DNA of 64,000 bases from a virus: positions 62,001 through 126,000 of IMG/VR virus record IMGVR_UViG_3300008114_000012; one strand, 5' to 3'. Every line of letters starts with the position of its first letter. The first letter of the stretch is position 1. A program made the position numbers and the translations under genes. Shown here in pieces: positions 29,589-39,591 of the stretch. The notes under the pieces are model-generated. The model was not told the DNA's origin, ran no database searches, and saw only the letters and a list, made by a program, of their open reading frames with translations.

Positions 29589-30155
29589 TTACCACATTGT
29601 AAAAAGAATAGGGATTTCTTCATCCAAGATAATTGTATCATTATTGGTAACAACATTCTTTGGTTTTACCCAAAAATCTTGGTAATTCTGCACCACTCCA
29701 TTTCTAGCGTATGCGTTGATAACCGGTTTTCCCGTGTTGTATGTTCCCAAAACCTTTTTCCAATCCTTATATTTCTTATAATGTAAAGATAAACACCTCA
29801 TAGACACATATACGTTTAGCTCAATACTATCTTTAAGCTCCTGACGTTTAACAGGAAATCCGGCAAAATAAGAAGCGTATTGTGGCATAATCTGCATGGC
29901 CCCAACCGCACCTGCACTTGAAACTTGTTTATGGTTATAATCTTTATGATGAGGTCCTCGATATCCGGTCTCAATTCTTGCTACGTTGAAAGCAATATGA
30001 ATGGGAATGTTAAATGAGTCGGCGTATAAAATAATTGCCGAATACATTTTTTCGGCATTGTTCTGTGGTTTTGGTTTAATAGGTTTAGTTACCAAAGAGG
30101 CATAAACAATAACAGATAAAAATGTGCCCGCCAATAAATAAGTTAGTTTTTTCAT
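29589..30155 (-). CDS. Secreted lytic transglycosylase (SLT family)
   Basis: This 188-aa protein cleaves the MurNAc-GlcNAc bond of peptidoglycan. An N-terminal hydrophobic signal or anchor (KLTYLLAGTFLSVIVYASLV) is followed by an SLT domain. Glu62 in NVARIETGY is the catalytic acid, GAVGAMQIMP (residues 82-91) is the classic second motif, and TYNTG near 143 is the third. It is the last gene of a leftward four-gene run. The role may be lysis or local wall opening; the export signal argues for action from the periplasm rather than as a virion enzyme. Confidence 0.85.
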   Translation of the reverse strand: MKKLTYLLAGTFLSVIVYASLVTKPIKPKPQNNAEKMYSAIILYADSFNIPIHIAFNVARIETGYRGPHHKDYNHKQVSSAGAVGAMQIMPQYASYFAGFPVKRQELKDSIELNVYVSMRCLSLHYKKYKDWKKVLGTYNTGKPVINAYARNGVVQNYQDFWVKPKNVVTNNDTIILDEEIPILFTMW

Positions 30156-30173
30156 AGTTTTTAGTTTTTAGTG

Positions 30174-31028
30174 TTAAGATAAATATTGTCTAATATCCAT
30201 AGAAAACACCGTATCGAGGACATCTTGGGGTACTCTGAACTCCTCGAAATCGGAATTTTCTTTCAGTAACACAATGATACAACCAAAAATTTTAATATCC
30301 TCATACTTTGACCCTTTTAACATTTCCTTAAGTAACTTTCCATAAAATGGTAGCTGTAAGAAGTAGTGTCCTAACGCATTATCGGGATGTTTTTGAAATG
30401 GGGACTTCATTCTTTTGGTAAATTGGTTCTCCTCAAAATTTTTTGGCTTGTTTGTCTTCCAATCTGTTATGATAATACCAACACTTTTTTTATCCCTACT
30501 TTCAATTAACCAAACTTTATCAGGTTGTCCAGTATATCCAAGACCCGGGTCACCCAAAACAATCTCCGTATCCAAAAGTTCAGCACCTCGTTCTCTCATA
30601 AGTTTGAGGTAATTGGTTCCGGCATTAATCATACTATCCCCCTTTAGTGTTTGAGTAAAATCACACTCAAACATAGGTTCCCTAACCTCCTTGTCATGTC
30701 CAAACATTTCAAGTATTTTTTTCTCCAAGAAAAAATGGACCCTACTACCCATATTGGTTGAGTAATCACCAGCGGCTTTCCACTCGGCAAGTAATCGTTG
30801 TTGCTCAATAATATCACCTTTTGCTTTCTTTAGTGATATCTCCTCTGCGGGAAATTCCTCGTAAAACTTTTTTAATAGTTTAGATACTGAAGGGAAGTCA
30901 CCTTTAATTTCACCACTCAAATCTTTCATAAAGTATTTGTGTTCCTCTTCTATGAAAGTTAAATCAATCTCCTTCCGTCTTTTGTGTAATATTTCCCTTA
31001 TTTCTTCTGATAATTTCTTTAATTCCAT
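30174..31028 (-). CDS. PD-(D/E)XK family nuclease (exonuclease/Cas4-RecB type)
   Basis: This is a 284-aa protein from the preferred ATG at 31028. An upstream ATG at 31064 would add 12 residues and enlarge the overlap with the preceding gene. The start at 31028 is favoured because it has the A-rich leader usual here. The nuclease core shows GYTGQPDKVWLIE (acidic residue), then GIIITDWKTNKP (the D-x-K motif), and later HYFLQLPFYGKLLKEML, which resembles the helix after the QxxxY motif of RecB/Cas4-type nucleases. It probably processes DNA ends for recombination-dependent replication. It lies between the ParB-like gene and the transglycosylase in a leftward operon. Confidence 0.78.
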   Translation of the reverse strand: MELKKLSEEIREILHKRRKEIDLTFIEEEHKYFMKDLSGEIKGDFPSVSKLLKKFYEEFPAEEISLKKAKGDIIEQQRLLAEWKAAGDYSTNMGSRVHFFLEKKILEMFGHDKEVREPMFECDFTQTLKGDSMINAGTNYLKLMRERGAELLDTEIVLGDPGLGYTGQPDKVWLIESRDKKSVGIIITDWKTNKPKNFEENQFTKRMKSPFQKHPDNALGHYFLQLPFYGKLLKEMLKGSKYEDIKIFGCIIVLLKENSDFEEFRVPQDVLDTVFSMDIRQYLS

Positions 31029-31371
31029 TTTTAATTTTTTTTGGCATATACCAAATGCCTTCAATTATTGTCATCAAATCCATTAAGATGTGAGCTAAAC
31101 TGAAAACAATGGCATAATATGTTATTTTATGTACAAGTAGTTTTTCAACGGTTACAATATGGTCATCACCGTAATGTTCCTTCAGTAAATGAACTCTATG
31201 GTGACCATCCATAATTTTATTTTTTCTATCTACTAGTATTCTACCTTTAGTTTCATCAAATTTTTTATTTGATAAATCATCAACCAATTCCGTCTTTGAC
31301 TCATCAAATTCAGTTTTTTTGGTGAATTTCAAATTCCCAACTTTAATCTTACGTTTCCTTGTTAAAAACAT
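30964..31371 (-). CDS. ParB/sulfiredoxin-like domain protein with C-terminal hydrophobic segment
   Basis: This 135-aa protein contains the ParB-N/Srx signature around residues 43-75, GRILVDRKNKIMDGHHRVHL, where DGHHR corresponds to the DGxHR core. ParB-type folds bind nucleotides or act as nucleases. After it comes a hydrophobic stretch (YYAIVFSLAHILMDLMTII), possibly membrane-associated, then a basic tail. The start ATG follows the primase stop directly (TAAATG). The gene overlaps the nuclease start by 65 bases. In phages such proteins are often accessory replication or host-interaction factors; the specific role is unknown. Confidence 0.65.
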   Translation of the reverse strand: MFLTRKRKIKVGNLKFTKKTEFDESKTELVDDLSNKKFDETKGRILVDRKNKIMDGHHRVHLLKEHYGDDHIVTVEKLLVHKITYYAIVFSLAHILMDLMTIIEGIWYMPKKIKNGIKEIIRRNKGNITQKTEGD

Positions 31372-32274
31372 TTAATCTTTAATTTGAACATAATATTCAT
31401 CTATCTGACCCTTCAAATCACACACGTCTTTATCTTTAGGTAGATGAACAATTTTTATTTTTCCGTACAATTTACCACCATTAAGCTCACGGTATAATTT
31501 AACCGCGTTATCATAGGCGTCACCATCCAAAGCGATTATAATATTCTTTTTAACCTTATCATATAGAGTGTTAAACAACAACTCACTCATGTGCTTTCCA
31601 AGCATCGGAATACTGTTAGGTAAGAAAAATCCATCGAACACGCCCTCAACAAGATAGATATCCTTTTTCCAATCTATTAGGTGTTGATTGAAGATTATCT
31701 TATCCTTCTCGGCTTGGGGATTTTTGTATTTGGCTCTCGACTTTGGGTCCCAACTTCTTGCAATATAATAATTCAACTCACCCTCAATATCATATGAAGG
31801 TACGATAACCCTACCGGCATGACTACCGTTATCACAGAACCCTATTGAATACCTTTCGATAATCTCGTCAGTTATTCCTCTAGTTTTCAGGTAATTATAC
31901 GCTTGTTTATATACAGGATAGATTGGGTTAGAATCTTTAAACATAACAAAACTTTCAGGCAATCTTAACTTTTGTTTTGGTTTTTCCTTTGGTTTGGTGT
32001 CCTCAGGTTGAAAAAGTTTGTAGACCTTCTTATGTTTCTTGTTTCCGTAGATGTCAATAAGTTTACCGAGTGAGCCGTGGGTACTATTGGTTTCAGCACA
32101 ACTCCAACATTTATATACGTGTTGTAAGTAATTGATTTCGAGGTTACCTTTGTTTCTCTCTTCGTCACATACGGGGCAATTAAAGGAGATTTGTCCTCGG
32201 TGTTCGTAGTGATGTCTCTCATCACCAAGGATTTCTCTCAATAATTCAACCAATATTTCTTTTTCATCTGACAT
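31372..32274 (-). CDS. DNA primase, DnaG-type (zinc finger plus Toprim)
   Basis: This 300-aa primase makes RNA primers for lagging-strand synthesis and should work with the helicase at the left edge of the window. The N-terminal zinc site is C33-x2-C36 (FNCPVCDEER) and C56-x2-C59 (YKCWSCAE). The Toprim part contains DIYLVEGVFDGFFLP near residue 205 (catalytic Glu) and IIALDGDAYDNA near 245 (metal-binding DxD). It lacks a helicase domain, matching T4 gp61-like separate primases. It heads the leftward run of four genes, with an 86-bp divergent intergenic region upstream. Confidence 0.88.
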   Translation of the reverse strand: MSDEKEILVELLREILGDERHHYEHRGQISFNCPVCDEERNKGNLEINYLQHVYKCWSCAETNSTHGSLGKLIDIYGNKKHKKVYKLFQPEDTKPKEKPKQKLRLPESFVMFKDSNPIYPVYKQAYNYLKTRGITDEIIERYSIGFCDNGSHAGRVIVPSYDIEGELNYYIARSWDPKSRAKYKNPQAEKDKIIFNQHLIDWKKDIYLVEGVFDGFFLPNSIPMLGKHMSELLFNTLYDKVKKNIIIALDGDAYDNAVKLYRELNGGKLYGKIKIVHLPKDKDVCDLKGQIDEYYVQIKD

Positions 32275-32360
32275 CAGGTAAAAATAAGGGATAAATTAGA
32301 TACAATCAACCTTCACAAGTTTTATCAACCTATTATATTTATGAATATAAAAAATTCATA
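32275..32360. promoter_or_regulatory. Divergent intergenic region between primase and fibre cluster
   Basis: These 86 bp separate the leftward primase operon from the rightward fibre genes, so promoters for both directions should lie here. On the plus strand TATTTATG at 32336-32343 (near-match of the late motif) lies 17 bases before the ATG at 32361. On the minus strand I could not find a convincing TAnnTTTG box. The region is AT-rich with no terminator hairpin. Confidence 0.45.
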
Positions 32361-32576
32361 ATGCCAACTGAAGTTATTATCAACGAATTATCAGGTCAAA
32401 GTCCATTTAATATTTATTTATGTGATAACCCAACAACATCTTGTGTGTTTATCGATACAATCACCTCGGCACCTTATAGTTTCGCAATTCCTGATATATT
32501 CAATGGTCAAGTTTCTTTTAACTTAAAAATAACAACAAATGGTGGTTGTGAAACGTTTCAAACATTGAATTTATAA
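32361..32576 (+). CDS. Small Ig-like beta protein, paralogue of fibre N-terminal domain
   Basis: This is a 71-aa protein. Its pattern NELSGQSPFNIYLCDNPTTS, then a hydrophobic strand and TTNGGCETFQTLNL, closely parallels the N-terminal domain of the 1481-aa protein at 34915 ([15 protein letters not shown], later [12 protein letters not shown]). So a domain that caps a giant fibre also exists as a free-standing gene. Only one base separates its stop from the next ATG. It is likely a small structural or adaptor domain that docks fibres to the baseplate; that is inference. Confidence 0.65.
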   Translation: MPTEVIINELSGQSPFNIYLCDNPTTSCVFIDTITSAPYSFAIPDIFNGQVSFNLKITTNGGCETFQTLNL

Positions 32577-32577
32577 C

Positions 32578-34851
32578 ATGGCAGCACCAACAACACCTTG
32601 TGCATATACAACCCTATGCGTCTATGATACAGGATTTCCACAATGGGACGACACCTATACTAGGTCAGGAAGTTATAATGGTAACTACTATTATATAGGT
32701 AATACAAACGGATATGTAATTTTTTTAAGTGATAACGGATGGTGTCTTTCTGATTATATTGATGGACAATGTTTTTTGAGCGGTAAGTCATGTTACAGAA
32801 CTTGTCCTGATTTTTGTGATGATTATTTTACCAACGGAACTTGTCCCCCACCAGAACCCCCACCACCTGTTAACCCTTGTAATATAATTGATTTTGATGC
32901 TATATTCAATTGCGATGTACCATCACCCACACCACCACCTACACCTCAATGTGGTGATAAAATAACAATTTCTGCGACTTCACCAACTTCAACAATTGAA
33001 TTTGAACCTGATACTGATATTGTTTATACTAATCAAGGTACAATATTCCATAGCCCTTTTAATTTTAATGGTACTAGTCCCGGTAATATATATTTGGCGG
33101 TTTCTACAACTCAACCGGTGTGGAAAAGAATTGATTCTACTGATGGGCCATTAAATAGAACTGGATTGTGGACCAATCAACCTAATGATAGACCTTACGA
33201 CACTTGGTTAGGATTTACTGTTTGTATAAATGTTTCTGAAACTAAAACTTATTGGGTTGGATTAGCGGGGGACAATAATTTTAGAATCTCTATTGATGGT
33301 CAAACTATTGTAAATACAATAAGCGGACCTTATGATGGTGATACATTTGCCTTTATTTTTTGGCATGTATATCCAATAACATTAACTGCAGGAGACCATG
33401 TTGTTGAATTATTTGGATTAAATAATGGGGCTTCCGGTGCGTTTGGTTGCGAAATTTATAACAACACTATTGATGAATTGACCGGAGCAACCCAAGTTTC
33501 TGATTTGGATATAATATTCACATCCGCTGGCCAAACAGAGGCGACTATAGTGCAGAATTTATCAGGTCAATATCTGGCCAGTGGATATACATGTCCTGTA
33601 GGATATACTTTTGACCCCTGTACCATTTCATGTTTTACAATTATACCTCCATGTTCCCCAACACCAACTCAAACTCCCACCGCAACAGTATTCTGCCCAT
33701 TATCGGTTAATGCCTCAATTTCGTCTTACACTCCAACACAAACACCAACACCGACCCAAACTCCTACATTACCTGAAACGATTACCCGAGGATGTGGATT
33801 TTTGGGTGACGTTACCTTTAATACTATAAATTCTGTTATAGACTGTCCGGTAAGTTTAGAATTTCAAGATTGTTACAATGGATTAACATATTACACAACT
33901 AATTCACTCTCAAGGCCTGAAGGTGGCACTTTAGAAAAGTTTATGATTTATCAGGCGAATATTGACGGAATAAGAAAGTGTGTTTCTTTCGTCGGTATAA
34001 ACCAAAACATTATAGGAAGTAGTAATGTTACTCTTATCTCTAATTTGATAGGGTATTCTAATTTAGGTGAATGTACTAATTGTTTAGGAATACTTACCCC
34101 GACCCCAACACCAACACCATCAATAACCCCAACAATTACATTAACTTCGTCATCTAATAAACCAGCACCACCGGCACCATCACAAAGCCCAACCGTTACC
34201 CCTTCTAAACAAGTATTATATTATACGTATGAAAGATGTGGTACTTACACAAGAGCTTGTCAACCAATGCCGGCAATCTCAAATCAATCAATAGGTACTG
34301 TATTCAAAGTAGGTAATGCGGGACAATTCGCGAATACTTGTTGGGAGCTAGTTAGTGTAACATCTGTTTGTAATACATCTAACCCTAATTATAATACAAT
34401 CACATATACTACAAACGCATTTTCGATAATCAATAATGTTTTATATACCGACTGTAGTAAGTGCTCATCCAATACACAAACGGCCCCACCCCAACCACCA
34501 CCACCTAGTTTAACGCCTACAAGAACTCCAACACCTACTAAAGCACCACAATCGGCACCAATACAAGCGTGTAAACCCCATACGGTTATAGTATCAACAG
34601 GACCATGTAATATATGTTACCATCCGGCTGTTTCTGCGTTATACCCACTACCTGCCAATACGACTATGTATTCTCCGAGCGACTTTTTAATACCTGGTTC
34701 TCAGTTGTACATAAACTCAACCTGTACAACACCCATACCTCCTTTCCAATACATCAAAGCCCTTTCATCATCAGGAGGTGCAATAACTCCGACTATGATA
34801 TCTTTTGGTGGAGGAATAATAAGTAATTACTCATGTTCGATATGTTATTAG
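32578..34851 (+). CDS. Tail fibre/adhesin protein with PA14/GLEYA-like lectin domain and TP linkers
   Basis: This is a 757-aa protein. The N-terminal 105 residues are Cys- and aromatic-rich and end in a Pro patch (CPPPEPPPPVNPC). Residues about 120-315 resemble a PA14/GLEYA-type carbohydrate-binding domain: KTYWVGLAGDNNFRISIDGQ, then HVYPITLTAGDHVVELFGLN. TP-rich linkers follow ([44 protein letters not shown]). They separate small Cys-containing modules such as CPVSLEFQDCYNGLTYYTTN. The C terminus (CKPHTVIVSTGPCNICYHPA onward) is another Cys-rich module. No signal peptide is present. It probably binds host surface glycans as part of the distal fibre. Confidence 0.7.
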   Translation: MAAPTTPCAYTTLCVYDTGFPQWDDTYTRSGSYNGNYYYIGNTNGYVIFLSDNGWCLSDYIDGQCFLSGKSCYRTCPDFCDDYFTNGTCPPPEPPPPVNPCNIIDFDAIFNCDVPSPTPPPTPQCGDKITISATSPTSTIEFEPDTDIVYTNQGTIFHSPFNFNGTSPGNIYLAVSTTQPVWKRIDSTDGPLNRTGLWTNQPNDRPYDTWLGFTVCINVSETKTYWVGLAGDNNFRISIDGQTIVNTISGPYDGDTFAFIFWHVYPITLTAGDHVVELFGLNNGASGAFGCEIYNNTIDELTGATQVSDLDIIFTSAGQTEATIVQNLSGQYLASGYTCPVGYTFDPCTISCFTIIPPCSPTPTQTPTATVFCPLSVNASISSYTPTQTPTPTQTPTLPETITRGCGFLGDVTFNTINSVIDCPVSLEFQDCYNGLTYYTTNSLSRPEGGTLEKFMIYQANIDGIRKCVSFVGINQNIIGSSNVTLISNLIGYSNLGECTNCLGILTPTPTPTPSITPTITLTSSSNKPAPPAPSQSPTVTPSKQVLYYTYERCGTYTRACQPMPAISNQSIGTVFKVGNAGQFANTCWELVSVTSVCNTSNPNYNTITYTTNAFSIINNVLYTDCSKCSSNTQTAPPQPPPPSLTPTRTPTPTKAPQSAPIQACKPHTVIVSTGPCNICYHPAVSALYPLPANTTMYSPSDFLIPGSQLYINSTCTTPIPPFQYIKALSSSGGAITPTMISFGGGIISNYSCSICY

Positions 34852-34884
34852 AACAAATAAACCAACATAAAACGATTAATTAAT

Positions 34885-34892
34885 TATTTATA
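34885..34892 (+). promoter_or_regulatory. TATTTATA motif before VWA-fibre gene
   Basis: A perfect TATTTATA lies in the 63-bp gap, 22 bases upstream of the ATG at 34915. At this spacing a normal short leader would be produced. Confidence 0.4.
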
Positions 34893-34914
34893 AGAAAACG
34901 TTTGGTAGTTAAAG

Positions 34915-37900
34915 ATGGATACTATAAGTTTATTTAACATATCGGGTGTTAATCCTCCATTCATAATATACATATGTGATATTTACGGCGATAATTGTGT
35001 CGAAGTTGCTATAGTAAATAACTTTGTTCCCCCGATTATTACACTTAATGTCCCTATAGTTTTCCAAGACTCGGCGGCGGTTGGTGTTAAAATAATAACC
35101 GCGGACGGATGTGAAAGATTAGAAACTGTTTTATGTAGTATTATAACCACCCCAACCCCTACAATATCGATAACACCAACGATTACCCCTACAATCACCC
35201 CAACTATTACTGAAACACCTACAATCACCCCAACTATTAGTATTACCCCAACTATTACCCCGACGGTTACTGAAACACTCACACAAACTCCAACCAATAC
35301 ACAAACTCCAACAATAACTAATACGGAGACACCAACTAATACGGTAACACCAACCTTAACCCCAACACCTACGAATAATGGTTGTTTTTGTTACTTTGTT
35401 GATATTACCCAGTTAGATATCAATAGAGCTAGCGGTAATACTGAAACAACTGCAAATGGTGTTGTTAATTTAGTGTATTATGATTGTTCCGAGGGTATTA
35501 TAACCTCTGCAATTACTGGAAGTGGAATTTATTATATCTGTAACAATCCATCGGAAACTATAGATGGGTTTAGTATTCCGGTACTATTGAATTACAGTCA
35601 AAATAATTTTAGTTATAGTAATGTATTCACACCATTATCATTCTCTAGTACGTTTTTTACAGATTATTCAACTTGTTCACAAAGCGGGGATTGTGTTTTG
35701 CCAAGTAGCACCCCAACACCAACTCCAACCCCTACAGTAACTAATAATGGTTGTTTTTGTTATTTTGTTAATATTTCGGCAATTGATTTAGCAAATGCTA
35801 TAAACAATACCAATCCCTCATTTGATGGTGTTGTAAATATTCTATACATAGATTGTAAAGGGGTACTACAAAGACTTACTATATCTTCTCCTGGTATAAC
35901 TGTTATATGTAACAATGTTCAATCTTCTATTAACTCATTCGGAATAGATGTTTATATAACATATTCTAATAACGATGAGTCTTATAATAATAGAAATGAT
36001 ATAATCCAAAGTTTTTATACCACTGATAATACCAATTGTACTGAGGCTTCTTCATGTGTTCCACCAACCCCTACTTCTACTAAAACACCAACCGCCACCC
36101 CAACAGGTACTGCGACGATAACCCCTACAAATACATTAACTCAAACACAAACACCCACTACAACATCAACATCAACGCAAACACCGACCGCAACACCAAG
36201 TCCATTCCCATCAAGAACTCCAAGTAATAGCCCAACACCCACAGTAACACCAACTGTAACACCATCACTAACTGTTTCAGGTTTCCCAACAGAAACGCCA
36301 ACCTCGACCCAAACACCTACCGTTACTCCAACAGTGACCCAAACACCCACTAATACTTTAACATCAACACCAACAGTTACTGAAACCCCGACCAATACTG
36401 TCACACAGACTCTGAGTCCAACTAGTACCGTAACATCAACATCAACTCAAACACAAACTCAAACTCCTACAGAAACAGTTACTAATACCCCTACAGTGAC
36501 TCAAACACAAACTCAAACTGTTACAATCACAGAAAGCCCAACGAATACCCCCACAATAACTGAAAGCCCAACAAATACCCCAACAATCACATCAACTCCT
36601 ACTGAAACATCTACTCCGACATCTACCAATACTAATACTCCGACCAGTACGAGTACATTAACAGTGACCCCAACAACAACTCAAACTGTCGCATCTACTA
36701 ATACACCAACACAGACACCTACCGCAACTGTTACTGAAACTCAAACACCAACGCCAACTAATACTAACACATCAACACCTACTAATACTAACACATCAAC
36801 ACCTACTAATACTGTAACCGTAACTGAAACTAAAACACCAACGCCAACCAAAACACCAATTAATTGTAATTGTATTGAGTTTTTCGCCGCTGCGGGTGGA
36901 GCTGTTATATCTTATAATAAATGTGATGGAACTTCAGTTACTAATTTATTCGTACCTGGAGGGTCTACGGTTAAGGATTGTATTATAAATGAAGAATATA
37001 CAATAACATCTGGTGTAATAGTAACTAATTTTGGTTCATGTATCGACAATTCATGTCCTACTCCGACACCAACACCTACCACCACCGAGACCCCAACAAA
37101 TACGGTAACACCAACTCCGACCACTACTGAAACTCCGACTAGTACAGAGACCCCAACAAATACCGTTACCCCAACTCCGACTATAACAGTCACTCCAACT
37201 AAAACTGAATTTAAACCTCTAAACTTATGGTTTAGTGGTTGTTGTCAACCAGGACAAATCATTCAATTATATGAAGTTCCTGGTGAAATAGGTCAAACCA
37301 TAATTGAAGGAGATGTTTATTATATTGAATCACCACAGTTCAAGGGATGCGCGACTAATATAGCTCAAACTCTAACGGATTTACAATACTTGTATTTGAA
37401 TATTACTAATCAATTCACTTGCCAAGATTGTATAGATTCAAATCCTTGTCCAACATCTACACCTACTCCGACACCAACCGAAACTCCAACTCAAACACCA
37501 ACTCAAACACCAACTACAACTCAAACGCCAACCGAAACAAATACCCCAACAGTAACTCAAACACAAACAAGTACAATCACTAGTACTCCAACAAACACGG
37601 TTACTAATACTCAAACTCAAACAGTTACACAGACAGTGACTGTTACTGAAACGATAACAAGTACTCCTACTCAAACAAATACAACAACTAATACTCCAAC
37701 TCAAACCAGTACAGTTACCAACACATCGACCCCAACATCAACAGAGACATCTACGCCTACGCCAACCAACACTACAACATCTACACCTACAACAACAGAA
37801 ACACCCACACCTACCCCAACACCAACGACAACACAAACACCAACCATAACCTCAACTTCAACACAAACACCAACAGTCACACCAACTAATACTATTACCG

Positions 37901-39360
37901 TTACGCCTTCAACAATATTCTGTGTTGACTGTGTTGAATCAGGTTACACATATGTATTCAGTTGTGCTCCAACACCTTCTATCACTAAAACGCCAAGTGT
38001 TACCCCAACGATAACCTACACACCGACAGTCACCCCAACCAATACAAGTACCCCAACAAAAACACCTACCCCAACTCAAACTAATACTGTAACTGTAACA
38101 ATAACTAAAACTTCGACACCTACAAACACAACAACTGTTACTAACACTACAACACAGACACCAACACCAACTGAAACACCGACCGCAACGGTGACTAGTA
38201 CACAAACACCAACTGTAACAGTTACTAGTACTTCTACACAAACACCAACGAATACTCAAACACCTACTACTACACAAACACCAACCCCATCAATTACTGA
38301 ATATAAGCCATCATTCAGACACTTTAGTGCATGTTGTTCTCCACATATAGTATTCAGAGTTTATGAGATACCTGGATTGACAGCCACAACCATTGTTGAA
38401 GGTAATATTTACTATATTGAGACAGGTGTGTTCAGTGGTTGTGCAACAAGTATTGCCGAAGTATTTACACCAAATAATTATTTGTTTGTTGGTGTGACGG
38501 CCCAAACTGATTGTGATGAATGTACGTTCTCAAATCCATGTCCGACACCAACCCCTACGCAAACCCCTACACAAACAGAAACTCCAACACAAACCCCAAC
38601 ACCGACACAAACTCAAACATCTAGCCCTACTAACACCCCAACTTTAACACCTACCCCAACTAAAACTCCGGCGCCAACTTGTGATTTGATTGTTACTTTG
38701 GTGAATACCGAATCAATTAGTTCAAATACTGAAATTAATATTTGGTATGATGATTCAGGCTCTATGGGGTCTACACGAGCTCCTTTGGAGCAAATGATTG
38801 CACCTGGTGGAATACTTGAAACTTGTTTGATAGGTGTTTATAACAATGATATTACGTTATATAATGAGAGAGTTCAATTCTTCACAATGCAAACTGGCCC
38901 ATTAGGTAATGTAAATGAAAGATTTGTTGCGTGTTTAGCAACTTCGAGAAATGCTGGAAGAGCAGTTGATACTAGCGTTGATTTAGTAATCAATTTGGTT
39001 TTCCAAGACGAGAGTGGTGGAGCGTATGTTACAGGTGGAACTTTTACGCCTACAACTGTATTAGACCCGGATTATGGGACTGACGTTACAACTTTGAGAA
39101 ACCTCTTATCTTCAATTGATTATGGATTAAGAGGTGTTGTATTTGCGGTAATAAATGAGGGACAACCTACCTTCCAAGACTTGGTACAAACAACTTTTGT
39201 AAATGCGGGAATATATTCACCACCTAACAACTTAAGTGATTATTACTTGACCAATTTAAACTACCAATTAGGTATAAACGATGGAGATACTTCGACTTAT
39301 TATTATAATTTGATAATCTCCACACTTAATTCTTTGGGTATCGTAACACCGGGATGTTGA
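34915..39360 (+). CDS. Giant modular fibre/adhesin with Pro/Thr linkers and C-terminal VWA-like domain
   Basis: This is a 1481-aa modular protein. Residues 1-75 are an Ig-like cap shared with the gene at 32361. Two related modules start [12 protein letters not shown] (about 157) and [12 protein letters not shown] (about 280). A smaller CNCIEFF module sits near 651. Two GCC/ACC-type modules, [14 protein letters not shown] (about 766) and [15 protein letters not shown] (about 1130), flank a short [15 protein letters not shown] unit (about 1002). All are joined by mucin-like TPTxTxT linkers. The last 225 residues look like a von Willebrand A domain: [10 protein letters not shown] contains the D-x-S-x-S MIDAS motif (Asp1279, Ser1281, Ser1283), a metal-dependent ligand-binding site. 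No signal peptide is present. It is probably a long receptor-binding fibre. Confidence 0.75.
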   Translation: MDTISLFNISGVNPPFIIYICDIYGDNCVEVAIVNNFVPPIITLNVPIVFQDSAAVGVKIITADGCERLETVLCSIITTPTPTISITPTITPTITPTITETPTITPTISITPTITPTVTETLTQTPTNTQTPTITNTETPTNTVTPTLTPTPTNNGCFCYFVDITQLDINRASGNTETTANGVVNLVYYDCSEGIITSAITGSGIYYICNNPSETIDGFSIPVLLNYSQNNFSYSNVFTPLSFSSTFFTDYSTCSQSGDCVLPSSTPTPTPTPTVTNNGCFCYFVNISAIDLANAINNTNPSFDGVVNILYIDCKGVLQRLTISSPGITVICNNVQSSINSFGIDVYITYSNNDESYNNRNDIIQSFYTTDNTNCTEASSCVPPTPTSTKTPTATPTGTATITPTNTLTQTQTPTTTSTSTQTPTATPSPFPSRTPSNSPTPTVTPTVTPSLTVSGFPTETPTSTQTPTVTPTVTQTPTNTLTSTPTVTETPTNTVTQTLSPTSTVTSTSTQTQTQTPTETVTNTPTVTQTQTQTVTITESPTNTPTITESPTNTPTITSTPTETSTPTSTNTNTPTSTSTLTVTPTTTQTVASTNTPTQTPTATVTETQTPTPTNTNTSTPTNTNTSTPTNTVTVTETKTPTPTKTPINCNCIEFFAAAGGAVISYNKCDGTSVTNLFVPGGSTVKDCIINEEYTITSGVIVTNFGSCIDNSCPTPTPTPTTTETPTNTVTPTPTTTETPTSTETPTNTVTPTPTITVTPTKTEFKPLNLWFSGCCQPGQIIQLYEVPGEIGQTIIEGDVYYIESPQFKGCATNIAQTLTDLQYLYLNITNQFTCQDCIDSNPCPTSTPTPTPTETPTQTPTQTPTTTQTPTETNTPTVTQTQTSTITSTPTNTVTNTQTQTVTQTVTVTETITSTPTQTNTTTNTPTQTSTVTNTSTPTSTETSTPTPTNTTTSTPTTTETPTPTPTPTTTQTPTITSTSTQTPTVTPTNTITVTPSTIFCVDCVESGYTYVFSCAPTPSITKTPSVTPTITYTPTVTPTNTSTPTKTPTPTQTNTVTVTITKTSTPTNTTTVTNTTTQTPTPTETPTATVTSTQTPTVTVTSTSTQTPTNTQTPTTTQTPTPSITEYKPSFRHFSACCSPHIVFRVYEIPGLTATTIVEGNIYYIETGVFSGCATSIAEVFTPNNYLFVGVTAQTDCDECTFSNPCPTPTPTQTPTQTETPTQTPTPTQTQTSSPTNTPTLTPTPTKTPAPTCDLIVTLVNTESISSNTEINIWYDDSGSMGSTRAPLEQMIAPGGILETCLIGVYNNDITLYNERVQFFTMQTGPLGNVNERFVACLATSRNAGRAVDTSVDLVINLVFQDESGGAYVTGGTFTPTTVLDPDYGTDVTTLRNLLSSIDYGLRGVVFAVINEGQPTFQDLVQTTFVNAGIYSPPNNLSDYYLTNLNYQLGINDGDTSTYYYNLIISTLNSLGIVTPGC
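36757..36814 (+). repeat. 24-bp tandem repeat in Pro/Thr linker
   Basis: ACTAATACTAACACATCAAC plus ACCT occurs twice perfectly (36757-36780 and 36781-36804) and begins a third copy. It encodes an 8-residue TNTNTSTP unit. Perfect identity amid codon-diverse neighbours points to recent slippage or unequal recombination. Confidence 0.85.
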
Positions 39361-39373
39361 TATATATAAAGGG

Positions 39374-39517
39374 ATGCCAACAGCACTAATACAATCGGTA
39401 AATTATGCGGGACAATATGGGGATATAACATTCAATCCCCAAACCGGCGGCACCGCTTTAGTGTTTGCTGTGAATTCAATTTACTTGCACCTACACCGAC
39501 CCCTACCGCAACAATAA
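39374..39517 (+). pseudogene. Probable 5' end of the giant fibre gene, separated by a frameshift
   Basis: ATG at 39374 follows a TATATATAAAGGG leader and encodes 47 residues beginning MPTALIQSVNYAGQYGDITF, then NPQTGGTALVF, before a stop at 39515-39517. This looks like the start of a fibre protein. In the -1 frame the DNA is open from 39370 through 50583, and within the overlap it reads CCEFNLLAPTPTPTATITKT, a Cys patch leading into a TP linker. One extra base near the TTT at 39462-39464 would join the two frames into VFCCEFNLLAPTPT. The cause may be a sequencing or assembly indel, a real mutation, or a programmed -1 shift. No canonical slippery heptamer is obvious. Confidence 0.6.
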
Positions 39518-39591
39518 CTAAAACGCCTACCATAACTCCAACTGAAACTGTAACTCCCACAAAAACACCAACTCCGACAATAACCCCCACA

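Noticed and set aside
34983-38505. Long minus-strand reading frames rich in Val/Gly or Cys/Ser (for example 34983-35297, 36141-36404, 37939-38277)
   Set aside because: They are antisense images of the Thr/Pro repeat codons (ACN and CCN read backwards give GT/GG-rich frames). They have no leader, no domain and no neighbour logic.
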